From the NCBI GenBank assembly GCA_965238125.1, contig OZ250179.1:2914001-2978000 (forward strand): a stretch of 64,000 nucleotides of DNA. The letters are read 5' to 3'. Every line of letters starts with the position of its first letter. Within the stretch, counting starts at the first letter, position 1. Below, in pieces: positions 25,227-33,945 of the stretch. A model generated the notes under the pieces. That model saw nothing but the letters and a program-made list of their open reading frames with translations. It was not told where the DNA came from and ran no database searches. Made by a program: the position numbers and the translations under genes. The stretch comes from UBA6623 sp965238125. Its GTDB lineage: Bacteria > Acidobacteriota > Terriglobia > Bryobacterales > UBA6623.

Positions 25227-26780
25227 CTACAGCACAGGGCCTTGTCGCCAGGTAATGAATTCGCGGTGCCCCATCGCTTCGCTGAAGGTCTTGCGTCCCG
25301 AGGCAACTTCCAACGCAAAACGGTACATGGCCGTTCCGACGCCCTCCACCGTGTCGTCGCCGTCGGCGATGACTCCGGCATTGACGTCCATGTCTTCTTC
25401 CATGTAATTGCCCATCTTCGAATTCGAAGCGACCTTGATTACCGGGATTGTCGGGAACCCGAAGCAACTGCCCCGGCCGGTCGTAAAGAAGCAAACATTG
25501 CAACCGCCGGCCGCCATGCCGGTCACCGAAGGCGGATCGTATCCGGGCGTGTTCATGAAAACGAAGCCGGTTTTGTCGATACGCTCGGCATAGTCGTAAA
25601 CAGCAGTCAGGTTCGAAGTTCCGCCCTTGGCGATGGCCCCGAGCGATTTTTCAACGATATTGGTGAGCCCGCCCGCGCGGTTACCGGGCGAGGGGTTGCT
25701 GTCGAAGGTGGGAGCGTTCGGGAACCCGGCAACGTAGTTCTGATACCACTCAACCATGCGAAGCAAGTCTTCGCCGACGCCCTTGTCGGCGGCACGGCGG
25801 GTCAATAGGTGCTCGGCGCCGCAGATCTCGGTGGTCTCGGCCAAGCAAACCGTCCCGCCTTGCTTCACCAGCAGATCGGAAAAATAGCCCACGGCCGGGT
25901 TGGCGGTGACGCCGGAAAAGGCGTCTGAACCGCCGCATTCGAGCGCGGCGACCAGCTTCGACGAGGGGCACTCCACCCGCTCCAGACGACCGACTTGTTC
26001 GATGAGTTCCCAGACAGCCTTGACGCTGTCTTGGACGGCCTGGCGAGTCCCGCCGCTCTCCTGCAAAGTGAATCCTCGGCGCGGGGCTCGCCCGTTGGCG
26101 TCTTCCGGACGGGTGAAGTAGCTGATCTGATTCACTTCACAACCGAGGCCGATGACGACCGCGGCGGCGACGTTGGGGTGATCGGCGACGCCGTCGAGTG
26201 TCCGACGAAGGACCTGCATGTCGGGGCCTTCGGCCTGCCCGCATCCGTCGGCGTGAGCGAAACACACGACGCCGTCGATGCCGATGTCGTCGAACGACTC
26301 GTCCCGAAAAGCGGCTTCGACTTTCTGGACCGCATGGGCCGAGCAGTTGCTCGCGCCCACGATCGCGATGTAATTGCGAGTGCCGACCCGCCCGTCGGCG
26401 CGGGGATAACCCAGGAAGGTTTGCTCGGCCAACAGCGGTACGTCGGAAAGATCGTTCAATGTCGTGGCGAACTCAAATTGCTGATCGGCGGGATCAAAAT
26501 CCAAATTGTGGACGTGGACCAAATCGCCGACGTGAATATCGCCCGACGCCGTGCCGATGTTTTCGCCGTACTTGACCACGATCGACCCCTGTGTAATTTC
26601 CGCGACGGCTACTTTGTGCCCGGCGGCGACCGCCCGTGAAATCGTCATTTCACGATCTTCAAACGTAACCACCGATCCCGCTGAGAGCGACACACGGGCG
26701 ACGACGACGTTGTCGTTGCGATGAAGGCGGATAAGCGGGTTATCGGTATTGATGATGCTGTCTACCGTGACAAGGGGCAT
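25227..26780 (-). CDS. Altronate/galactarate dehydratase family protein (UxaA/GarD)
   Basis: A 517-aa hydro-lyase. Start placed at MPLVTVDSI (26780), six bases after a TAGGA site; an earlier ATG six bases upstream is possible. Residues ~1-95 are the SAF-like N-terminal domain (NPLIRLHRNDNVVVA). The large UxaA domain follows: GRVGTRNYIAIVG, FAHADGCGQAEG, GLGCEVNQ, LECGGSDAFSGVTANPAVG and GCNVCFFTTGRGSCFGFP. The conserved Cys residues fit an iron-dependent dehydratase that converts hexarates or hexonates to 2-keto-3-deoxy sugar acids. The single-chain architecture and length match GarD/UxaA. It is the last gene of a four-gene minus-strand run with a GAF protein and an oxidoreductase. Confidence 0.9.
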   Translation of the reverse strand: MPLVTVDSIINTDNPLIRLHRNDNVVVARVSLSAGSVVTFEDREMTISRAVAAGHKVAVAEITQGSIVVKYGENIGTASGDIHVGDLVHVHNLDFDPADQQFEFATTLNDLSDVPLLAEQTFLGYPRADGRVGTRNYIAIVGASNCSAHAVQKVEAAFRDESFDDIGIDGVVCFAHADGCGQAEGPDMQVLRRTLDGVADHPNVAAAVVIGLGCEVNQISYFTRPEDANGRAPRRGFTLQESGGTRQAVQDSVKAVWELIEQVGRLERVECPSSKLVAALECGGSDAFSGVTANPAVGYFSDLLVKQGGTVCLAETTEICGAEHLLTRRAADKGVGEDLLRMVEWYQNYVAGFPNAPTFDSNPSPGNRAGGLTNIVEKSLGAIAKGGTSNLTAVYDYAERIDKTGFVFMNTPGYDPPSVTGMAAGGCNVCFFTTGRGSCFGFPTIPVIKVASNSKMGNYMEEDMDVNAGVIADGDDTVEGVGTAMYRFALEVASGRKTFSEAMGHREFITWRQGPVL

Positions 26781-26823
26781 AAGCATTCCTATATCGTCGG
26801 GGGACGAGTCGACAAGAGCGCGA

Positions 26824-27306
26824 TTAGTGTTCCTCGGCCGAGGCCTTGACGCCGCCCACGACGCGGCCCACTTCCATAAGAAGCGCAATCTCTTGTTCGG
26901 AAAAGGCGCGTTCGGCTTCGGTGGCGATTCCCAGAGCGCCCACCGCCTTGCCTTGGGCCGTTACCGGGACGCAAATCGACCCCCGCACGCCGGTCTGTTT
27001 GGCGCCCGGCCGCGCCGTGCCGCTTTGATTGGTCTGCAAGTTGCAAAGGTCAACCGGTTCATTCCGCTCAACAGCCAAACCCGCGATTCCCTTTCCGACC
27101 GGAATCATGCGAATAACCGGCAACAGCTCGTCGGGAATACTTCCGGCCCACGCTTTCAGGTGGAGCAGGCCGTCCGGGCCGAGACTGTGAAGTGTTCCCG
27201 TATCGGCCTCGAAGTGGTCCAGCGTTAAGCGCAGGAGAACATCGGGCTCGCCCGCGGCATCACGCACCTGAGCAAGGAAAGCTTCCCCGGCTGTCACAGG
27301 TCGCAC
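26824..27306 (-). CDS. GAF-domain protein
   Basis: A 160-aa single GAF domain. GTG start at 27306, preceded by GGAGA. Typical features: an early helix (AFLAQVRDAA), TGTLHSLG, a central IPVGKGIAGLAVERNEPVDL segment and the late RGSICVPVTAQGKAVGALGIATEAERAFSEQEIALL block that closes GAF folds. There is no output domain, so it may bind a small molecule or be an fRMsr-like methionine-(R)-sulfoxide reductase; the expected Cys residues of fRMsr are not obvious. It is 43 bp upstream of the dehydratase gene and probably co-transcribed, so sugar-acid sensing is a possible role (inference). Confidence 0.8.
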   Translation of the reverse strand: MRPVTAGEAFLAQVRDAAGEPDVLLRLTLDHFEADTGTLHSLGPDGLLHLKAWAGSIPDELLPVIRMIPVGKGIAGLAVERNEPVDLCNLQTNQSGTARPGAKQTGVRGSICVPVTAQGKAVGALGIATEAERAFSEQEIALLMEVGRVVGGVKASAEEH

Positions 27307-27378
27307 TTCATTCTCCCAAACTGCCCGTTGCGTGACAAGAAGAGGGAGGAGACATCGGAAGGGCCTTTCCGCGCAACG

Positions 27379-28524
27379 CTATGCCGGCAGCTCCACGACC
27401 TTGCCGGTTGCCGCCGAGCGGTAGGCGGCCAGCATCACCTCACTCGCGTGGGCGGCGGCGGCGGCGGCTACGGCGGCGTCTTTTTCTTGTTCCAAGCAAT
27501 CGAGAAAGAGGCTCTGGTCCGACTGGGCGGGGATGTTTTGCGGCGTATGCCAGTCGGTTCTCGATCCGGCTTGGGCACGCTCCATGGTGCTGCTCCAAAA
27601 GCCCATCGGATCGAGCGGGTCGCGTGGCGGCGGCTCCCAGTCGGGGCGGTCGGAAGCAATATCCCAGTGGGGGGCGTGCCCGTCGATCAAGACGCTGCCT
27701 TCGCTGCCGTAGAGCCTGGTCAGGTTCGGGCCGGACGACCGGTACGAACGCCAGCCGATGCGGCTCGCAATCAGGGTTGCCGTGATGCCGCCTTCGAGCG
27801 TGAGCGCCAGGGCGCCGAAGTCCTCGATGTCGCGTCCCTGGTGTTCTTCAAAGAAGTAGTTTGCCGTCGTGGCGTAGACGGAGTGAAACTTGCGTCCCGT
27901 CAAATAGCGCATCAACGTGAGCGAATAGACGGCTGTGGTCCAAATTTCGCGCTTGGCGTCGGGGAAGGTGAACCCGCGCGGAGGGTAGTGCTCGCGGCGG
28001 GGTTTGCCCAACGCGACCCCCCTCGCATAGCCCTTGGCGAAGAGCAGGTCGCAGTGGATGGCCCGCAAATCCCCCAACCGGCCCGAGTCGACGATTCGCT
28101 TGGCGCGTTGGGCGTAGGGCTGTCCGACTTGGGTAAACATCTGGCTACGAACGCCGGCCTTCTCGATGGCATCAACCAGCCGGCGGGCGTCGTCGACCGT
28201 GGTAGCCATGGGTTTGTCCACGTAAAGGTGCTTGCCGGCCCGGACGCATTTTTCCGAAACCCTCGCGCGGCGTTCGAATTCCGAGCAGACCGAAACAGCG
28301 TGGACGTCTTTGCGTTCGAGGGCGGCGTCGAGATCGGGCAGCAGCGGGACGCCGAGCGCTTCGGCGAGCTCGCGGTTGAGGCGGGCGCGGCGTTCGTCGA
28401 CGTCGGCCTCGTCGGCCAGCCCGACGACGCGGCAGCGCGGGTCGGCCTGAAAACCTTTCGAGTAGCCCTCTTGGTGGGTCATGCCGCCGGTGACGAGCAG
28501 GACGCCGAAGGGAGGTTTAGCCAT
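27379..28524 (-). CDS. Gfo/Idh/MocA-family oxidoreductase
   Basis: A 381-aa NAD(P)-dependent dehydrogenase. The N-terminal Rossmann domain runs to about residue 125, with VVGLADEADVDERRARL and the substrate-side YVDKPMA motif (the family's EKP, here DKP). The C-terminal alpha/beta domain contains GRLGDLRAIHCDL and a GSEGSVLIDG stretch. Members oxidise sugars, inositols or their acids, so it fits a carbohydrate cluster with the dehydratase. It lies 72 bp upstream of the GAF gene and 42 bp downstream of the small gene at 28567. Confidence 0.88.
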   Translation of the reverse strand: MAKPPFGVLLVTGGMTHQEGYSKGFQADPRCRVVGLADEADVDERRARLNRELAEALGVPLLPDLDAALERKDVHAVSVCSEFERRARVSEKCVRAGKHLYVDKPMATTVDDARRLVDAIEKAGVRSQMFTQVGQPYAQRAKRIVDSGRLGDLRAIHCDLLFAKGYARGVALGKPRREHYPPRGFTFPDAKREIWTTAVYSLTLMRYLTGRKFHSVYATTANYFFEEHQGRDIEDFGALALTLEGGITATLIASRIGWRSYRSSGPNLTRLYGSEGSVLIDGHAPHWDIASDRPDWEPPPRDPLDPMGFWSSTMERAQAGSRTDWHTPQNIPAQSDQSLFLDCLEQEKDAAVAAAAAAHASEVMLAAYRSAATGKVVELPA

Positions 28525-28566
28525 GGCGGCCTCCGAGCGCGGGGCGGCGAGAACCTTCCAAGCCCC

Positions 28567-29025
28567 TCACGATGCCGGCGCTCCTTTGCGTAACGAGTCT
28601 TCGATGAAGGCGGCCATGCGTTGTTGGTCCGCGTTGTTCGAAACGCCTAGGTCGACGGCAAGCCCGTCGCTTCCCGGGCGGTCGCTGAACTGCATCGTGC
28701 CGTGATTTCCTATGAGCAGCAGGGTGACCGAAGGCCCCTCGGCGCCGCCGCGCGCGAGGTCGGAACTCAGAACCGCTGTCCCGCCGTTGGGGAAGGTCGC
28801 CAGCACACTCACCGATCCCTGCTCGACGCCGCCTTGGGCGTAGACGGTCGGCCCCCGGCTGCCGAACCACGTTTCGGCCATCGCCACCGCCGCCGCCAGG
28901 GTGGGAATCAGCAGACCGTGATCGTCGGCGATTTGAAAGTAGCCACGCAGGGCGACGGGTTCTCCGACCGCTTGCTCGGCGAGTTTCGCGCCTAGTGAGT
29001 CGGTCAGCCAGTCGATGTACGCCAC
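28567..29025 (-). CDS. Hypothetical protein resembling an oxidoreductase C-terminal domain
   Basis: The likely start is GTG 29025 (MAYIDWLTDSLGAKL), preceded by AAGGTGG; an open frame continues upstream to 29232 without a convincing N-terminus. The 152-aa product has the sheet-rich pattern of a Gfo/Idh C-terminal domain (ATFPNGGTAVLSSDLA, VTLLLIGNHGTMQFSD) but lacks any Rossmann NAD-binding part. It could be a partner subunit of, or a relic related to, the following oxidoreductase. It is the first gene of the minus-strand run and divergent from the dehydrogenase at 29192. Confidence 0.6.
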   Translation of the reverse strand: MAYIDWLTDSLGAKLAEQAVGEPVALRGYFQIADDHGLLIPTLAAAVAMAETWFGSRGPTVYAQGGVEQGSVSVLATFPNGGTAVLSSDLARGGAEGPSVTLLLIGNHGTMQFSDRPGSDGLAVDLGVSNNADQQRMAAFIEDSLRKGAPAS

Positions 29026-29191
29026 GCGGACCACCTTATCAAGACGGCGGCGGAAGAACAAGGAGTGGCTGCCGGCGAATGCGGTTGGCCGCGGGCATGG
29101 GGCGTGGAACATCTCGGCGGGAATGCAGAACCGAGCGCCGGAGGCGGCCACCGCGTCTTTGTCAAGCCGGGCATTGATACGATGGGCGGAC

Positions 29192-30295
29192 ATGCTGAAG
29201 TATCGTATCGCGGTGCTGTCGGGTGACGGCATCGGGCCTGAAGTGATTGGGGAGTCTTTGCGGGTGCTGGATGCGGTGGGCTCGCGGCTTGACGACGTTT
29301 CGTTCGAGATTCAGGAATTTTCCGCCGGAGCCGCCGAATTCCTTCGCTCGGGGGACCCCTTCCCCGAAGAGACGTTCGAAGAAGTCAAGGCCCGCGACGC
29401 GGTGCTTTTGGGGGCGATGGGACTGCCGAGCGTGCGCGGGCCGGGCGGGATCGAGATCGCGCCGCAGCTCGACTTGCGCGAACGGCTTGACCTCTATTGC
29501 GGACTGCGGCCCGTCAAGCTCTACCACGAGAGTCTGACGCCGCTTCGGGGTTACAAGCCGGGCGGGCTGGACCTGTTGATGGTTCGCGAGAATACCGAAG
29601 GGCTGTTTTGGAGCCGCAAGCAAAGCTTTTCTCTCGATGACGATGAAGTACTCGATGAAATGCGCATTTCGCGAGTGGGATCGGAGCGACTGTTTCGAGC
29701 CGCTTTTCGCGAGGCTCGGCGGCGCGCCGAGGCGCGAGCGGGGCAGCGACCCGCGAAGCTCACGCTGATTGACAAGTCAAACGTTTTACCGTCGATGGCC
29801 TACTTCAGGCAAATCTTCGATGAGGTCGCCGGGGAGTTTGGCGATGTGGAGACCGAGCGCGTCTATGTGGACGCGGCGGCGCTGTTCTTGGTGCGGCGTC
29901 CGAAGGATTTCGACGTTCTGGTGACGGAAAATCTCTTCGGGGACATTCTGTCGGACCTGACGGCGGGGTTGGTCGGCGGGATGGGGCTGGCGCCATCGGC
30001 CGACTTGGGAGACAAGCACGGGATGTTTCAACCGGCCCACGGATCGGCTCCCGACATCGCGGGGCGGGGCATCGCTAACCCGGTGGCGGCGATTTTGTCG
30101 GTTGCGATGATGCTCGATTGGTTCGATCATCCCGAGACGCGGCGGGCGGCCGCGGCGATCGAAGAGGCCGTGGCGAAAACGTTGGCCGACCCCGAGGCGC
30201 GGACACCCGACCTCGGCGGGCCACTAAAGACCGCCGAGATGACCGACCGGGTCATCGCCGAGTTGGGCGAGGCGGAATCTCACGCCGGCTTCTGA
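29192..30295 (+). CDS. Isocitrate/isopropylmalate dehydrogenase-family protein (tartrate dehydrogenase-like)
   Basis: A 367-aa beta-decarboxylating dehydrogenase. Start at MLKYRIAVLSGDGIGPEV, which opens with the family's dinucleotide-fold signature. GLDLLMVRENTEGLF, LTLIDKSNVLPSMAYFR, the metal-binding VTENLFGDILSDLTAGLVGG and MFQPAHGSAPDIAG are all present, so the active site appears complete. The substrate-loop sequence is not classical LeuB, and no leuCD genes are adjacent. With the divergent sugar-acid cluster, a D-malate/tartrate-type substrate is plausible, but LeuB cannot be excluded. Confidence 0.82.
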   Translation: MLKYRIAVLSGDGIGPEVIGESLRVLDAVGSRLDDVSFEIQEFSAGAAEFLRSGDPFPEETFEEVKARDAVLLGAMGLPSVRGPGGIEIAPQLDLRERLDLYCGLRPVKLYHESLTPLRGYKPGGLDLLMVRENTEGLFWSRKQSFSLDDDEVLDEMRISRVGSERLFRAAFREARRRAEARAGQRPAKLTLIDKSNVLPSMAYFRQIFDEVAGEFGDVETERVYVDAAALFLVRRPKDFDVLVTENLFGDILSDLTAGLVGGMGLAPSADLGDKHGMFQPAHGSAPDIAGRGIANPVAAILSVAMMLDWFDHPETRRAAAAIEEAVAKTLADPEARTPDLGGPLKTAEMTDRVIAELGEAESHAGF

Positions 30296-30319
30296 CTTTT
30301 GTCGTGCGAGCCGCCCGGC

Positions 30320-30533
30320 GGAAGGTTCCAGCCCGCTTTTCTCACCGCGTGGCGAGGCAAAGTGCATGAAAGGTCCGTCAGTACGAGGCGCGCGCCGCTT
30401 GGCGCCAATTTCTTAAGCAGAGGGGCGTACTTGAACAGTACGGTGAGCACGGCGAGCAAGCGCAACGAAGTAATGGCGGGCCTATCGTGTGCTTTGCTCG
30501 TCAGGCGGTGAGAAATGCGGGCTGGAACCTGCC
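30320..30533. repeat. MITE-like unit with ~45-bp imperfect terminal inverted repeats
   Basis: The left arm (30320-30365, GG.AGGTTCCAGCCCGC.TTTC onward) and the right arm (30489-30533, inverted) match at about 85%. The 120-bp interior has no reading frame of note. A partial copy lies at 11408-11480. No target duplication was recognised. The unit occupies most of the 30296-30680 gap. Confidence 0.6.
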
Positions 30534-30680
30534 GTGACGGTTTGGTGAGGGAAGTCTTTGTTTCCCGCCGGCCGATTTTCGGTATAGAATTGGACAGGCC
30601 GTTGGGTCCTGCCGAGGCGCTGCGTGGTTTGTTCTACCCTCTCACACGACAGGATCACCGAAAGACTCGGTGAAAGCGGG

Positions 30681-32543
30681 ATGGGTGCCTATTGCAACGC
30701 TGAGGATGAACGGCTCATCTCCAAACCGCAGCGGCGATTCGGCCGGACAGCCCTCGTTGTCTGCGTCGCTTTGATTCCGTCCATGCAGACAGTTGGCGCG
30801 GCGGACGGTGCGCCATCGATCGAGTGGGTCGACGATCTCAGCGCGATCGGCGCGGCCGATTGGAACTACGAACGAGCGGCCCACCTTATCGAACGCTCCG
30901 GCTTCGGGGCCACACCCGACGAGATTCGGCGACTCGCCGCGATGTCTCCAAGCCAGGCCGTGAAGCGGATCGTCGACTACGAATCGATCGATGCCTCCGC
31001 CCTCGCCGACTTTGACGAATCGGGCATGTGGGACCCGGGCATGGATCCGTTTCCCCCGAGCCGCGCCGAGGCGGTCCGCATCGCGCGCGAAAAAGGCTCG
31101 GCGATGGGCGCCGACGTACTGCCGGAAGGCTCTTCGCGTCGGATTCAGCCGGTCGTGGACAAGTTCTTCTACGGGCTGCGGGCCGATGTTCTCGAGACTC
31201 GACGGTTGGCGTTGTGGTGGGCCGAACGAATGATGAAGACGCCGCGGCCGCTCGAAGAGAAGATGACCTTCTTCTGGCACGGCCACTTCGCGACCTCCGA
31301 GGTGAAAGTGCGGGACTATCGCATGCTGCTTGCGCAGAACCGCATGCTGCGCTCGCGAGCAACCGGCAACTTCCGTGATCTCCTGCTCGGAATCATGCGC
31401 GACCCGGCGATGCTCGTCTATCTCGATAACGGGAAAAACGTGAAAGAACACCCCAACGAAAACTTCGGGCGCGAGCTTCTCGAACTTTTCACCATGGGCG
31501 TCGGCAACTACACCGAGAAGGACATCCGCGAGGCGTCGCGCGCTTTCACCGGGTGGACCAACGACGTTCTCGATTTCCGCTTCGACTCCGATCAGCACGA
31601 CGCCGGCCCGAAGAAATTTCTCGGCCGCGAGGGGAATTTCGACGGCGAGGAGATCGTCGACATCATCCTGGCTCAGCCCGGAACGGCGGAGTTCATGGCG
31701 GCCAAGCTCTACCGTTTTTTCGTGCGGGAGCGGATTTCCGATTCGTCGCGCGCGGCGCTGGGCAAAGTGCTTCGCGACACGAACTACGAGCTGAAGCCGC
31801 TGCTGAAGGTCATCTTCCTCTCTCGAGATTTCTACAGCCCGCCGTCGGTCGCGACGCAGATCAAGAGCCCGGTGCAACTGTTTGTCTCCACCTACAGAAA
31901 GCTGGGCCTCGCGAAGACACCGACAGCACCGGACTTCAATGATCTAACGGGTCGGTTGGGACAGTTGTTGTTCTACCCGCCGAACGTCGCCGGATGGTCA
32001 GGCGGCCGAACCTGGATCACGCCGGCGACATTGCTCGAGCGCGGCAACGCCATGCGCGGCGTTCTGTTCCCGCCGGCTTTGACCGACTATGGGCATCCGG
32101 ATCGTCGAATGCCGGGGATTTATCAAAGGGTGGCCGAGCGCCTCGCGCAGGGCATGAACATCACCAACGCCACTCGCGCGGGAGACTCCGCAGTCAGCAT
32201 GATGGCGGATGCCGACGAAGACTACAACACGCGCTATGGCGGCTACCGCGGCTACGTGCTGGCCTTCAAGCGGATCAAGCTCGTACCTCGTCATTCCGCC
32301 GACTTCGATCTTTCGTCCATGATCCTCTCGACCGGGGCGAGGACGGCGGCCGCGGCGGTCGATAACCTGCTGTTGCGATTCTTGCGGGCGCCGCTCGACG
32401 TCGAGGATCGGCAAGCACTCATCACGTTTCTCGAGGACCGGCTTGAATCATCGATGATTAAAAACGATTCCGAGGACTTGGAGGATGCTTTGCGGAGCGT
32501 TCTCTACCTCGTCCTGAGCTCTCCCGAATATCAACTGGGGTGA
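30681..32543 (+). CDS. DUF1800 family exported protein
   Basis: About 620 aa. Start taken at ATG 30681 (MGAYCNAEDER); a GTG at 30624 would extend it. A signal-like segment (TALVVCVALIPSMQTVGAADG) follows a basic stretch. The DUF1800 body is clear: WNYERAAHLIERSGFGATPDEIRRLAAM, LWWAERMMKTPRPLEEKMTFFWHGHFATS, NENFGRELLELFTMGVGNYTEKDIREASRAFTGW and FYPPNVAGWSGGRTWITPATLLERGN. Function is unknown; the family is almost always paired with a DUF1501 gene, as here (4 bp downstream), and is presumed periplasmic or surface located. One operon with the next gene. Confidence 0.9.
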   Translation: MGAYCNAEDERLISKPQRRFGRTALVVCVALIPSMQTVGAADGAPSIEWVDDLSAIGAADWNYERAAHLIERSGFGATPDEIRRLAAMSPSQAVKRIVDYESIDASALADFDESGMWDPGMDPFPPSRAEAVRIAREKGSAMGADVLPEGSSRRIQPVVDKFFYGLRADVLETRRLALWWAERMMKTPRPLEEKMTFFWHGHFATSEVKVRDYRMLLAQNRMLRSRATGNFRDLLLGIMRDPAMLVYLDNGKNVKEHPNENFGRELLELFTMGVGNYTEKDIREASRAFTGWTNDVLDFRFDSDQHDAGPKKFLGREGNFDGEEIVDIILAQPGTAEFMAAKLYRFFVRERISDSSRAALGKVLRDTNYELKPLLKVIFLSRDFYSPPSVATQIKSPVQLFVSTYRKLGLAKTPTAPDFNDLTGRLGQLLFYPPNVAGWSGGRTWITPATLLERGNAMRGVLFPPALTDYGHPDRRMPGIYQRVAERLAQGMNITNATRAGDSAVSMMADADEDYNTRYGGYRGYVLAFKRIKLVPRHSADFDLSSMILSTGARTAAAAVDNLLLRFLRAPLDVEDRQALITFLEDRLESSMIKNDSEDLEDALRSVLYLVLSSPEYQLG

Positions 32544-32547
32544 CGAC

Positions 32548-33792
32548 ATGAAGCACGATCAACTCGTCCGCGGCCGCTCACGCCGCGAATTCCTACGCGA
32601 GAGCCTTTACGGAATCGGCGTTACCGCCGGTTTGCCGCTGGTGCTCGCCCGTACGTCGCGAGCGCTCGCGGCCGGGGACCGGGAGAAGCACGCCGAGCGC
32701 ATTCTCGTCGTAGTGGAGTTGTCCGGAGGTAACGACGGGCTGAATACGGTTGTGCCGTATCGCGACGACGAGTATTACCGAGTTCGTCCGGTTCTAGCAA
32801 TCCCAAAAAACAAGGCGATCAAAATCACCGACGAGGCGGGCTTCCATCCCTCTCTGGTGGGATTCGAGCGGCTCTACAAAGACGGCCACATGGCGGTGGT
32901 CGAGGGTTGCGGTTACCCCAACCCCAGCCTCTCGCACTTTTCCTCAATGGGCTTTTGGCACACCGGCGTGCCGAACGGCGGAGAGACGCTCGGCTGGGTC
33001 GGTCGCCTCGCCGACAGCCATACTCCGAAGGAAACGGCCAACGCGATCATCAACATCGGCAGCTCGCAATCACTCGCGGTGCGGAGCGAGGTGCATTCAC
33101 CGCTTGTCTTCGACAATCCATCGCAGCTTCGCCGTGAGGGAACTGAAGCCGAAAGAGCCGCGTTGCGGGGTTTCAGCCGCGAGCGCGAGACGGCGAACCC
33201 CGCGCTCGATTTCCTCCGCTCGACCGCCGGCAACGCCGCCCAAAGCGGCGCCCTGGTGCGCGACGCGTGGGCCTCCTACAACACGCCGGTCGACTACGGT
33301 ATCGGCGGCGGACTCGCGGCCGACCTGCGCAAGGTGGCGGCGTTGATGGCCGCGGACCTGCCGACTCGGATCTACTACGTCGGCTACCGCGGCAACGCCT
33401 TCGACACCCACGTGCATCAAGCCGACCTCCACAGCCGCCTGCTAATGTACACCGCCGACGCCGTCAACGGTTTCATGCAGGACCTCGAACGCATCGGTCG
33501 CGGCAACGACGTGGCGGTGATGATGTTCACCGAGTTCGGCCGCCGCGTCGAAGAGAACGCCGGCCGCGGGACGGACCACGGCACGGCGGGCCCGATGTTC
33601 GTCGTCGGCAAGGGCGTTCAAGGCGGCTTCTACGGCACGCCCCCAAGCCTGACGGGCCTCGACGACGGCAACCTCAAGATGACCACCGACTTCCGCCGCG
33701 TCTACGCAACGCTGATCGCCGAGTGGATGGGCTACCCGGACACGGCGGTAATCCTGAAGGGCGATTTCGCCCCGCTTGGGATCTTCTCGTAG
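32548..33792 (+). CDS. DUF1501 family, Tat-exported protein
   Basis: A 414-aa protein. The N-terminus RSRREFLRESLYGIGVTAGLP is a twin-arginine signal. The DUF1501 (sulfatase/alkaline-phosphatase-like fold) body includes ILVVVELSGGNDGLNTVVPY, YPNPSLSHFSSMGFWHTG, DVAVMMFTEFGRRVEENAGRG and TDHGTAGPMFVVGKGVQGG, the last resembling the metal-site His motif of phosphatase-superfamily proteins. Substrate unknown. It follows the DUF1800 gene by 4 bp, so the two are surely co-expressed. Confidence 0.92.
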   Translation: MKHDQLVRGRSRREFLRESLYGIGVTAGLPLVLARTSRALAAGDREKHAERILVVVELSGGNDGLNTVVPYRDDEYYRVRPVLAIPKNKAIKITDEAGFHPSLVGFERLYKDGHMAVVEGCGYPNPSLSHFSSMGFWHTGVPNGGETLGWVGRLADSHTPKETANAIINIGSSQSLAVRSEVHSPLVFDNPSQLRREGTEAERAALRGFSRERETANPALDFLRSTAGNAAQSGALVRDAWASYNTPVDYGIGGGLAADLRKVAALMAADLPTRIYYVGYRGNAFDTHVHQADLHSRLLMYTADAVNGFMQDLERIGRGNDVAVMMFTEFGRRVEENAGRGTDHGTAGPMFVVGKGVQGGFYGTPPSLTGLDDGNLKMTTDFRRVYATLIAEWMGYPDTAVILKGDFAPLGIFS

Positions 33793-33945
33793 AAGAGTCG
33801 TTCGTCGTCAACGGGCCCACATAATCAGCTCCGCCGCGGGCCGAGACAAACCGCCTCCCCACCACCGAAAATCTCTTGCGCCGGAGCCGGCCCACGCTCT
33901 ACACTGGTCGTGGCGGCGCGGCAAACCGCCAACAAGGAAACAACC

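Noticed and set aside
29192..30295. Firm assignment as LeuB (3-isopropylmalate dehydrogenase)
   Set aside because: No leuA, leuC or leuD lies nearby and the family includes tartrate, D-malate and homoisocitrate enzymes; the symbol was left blank.
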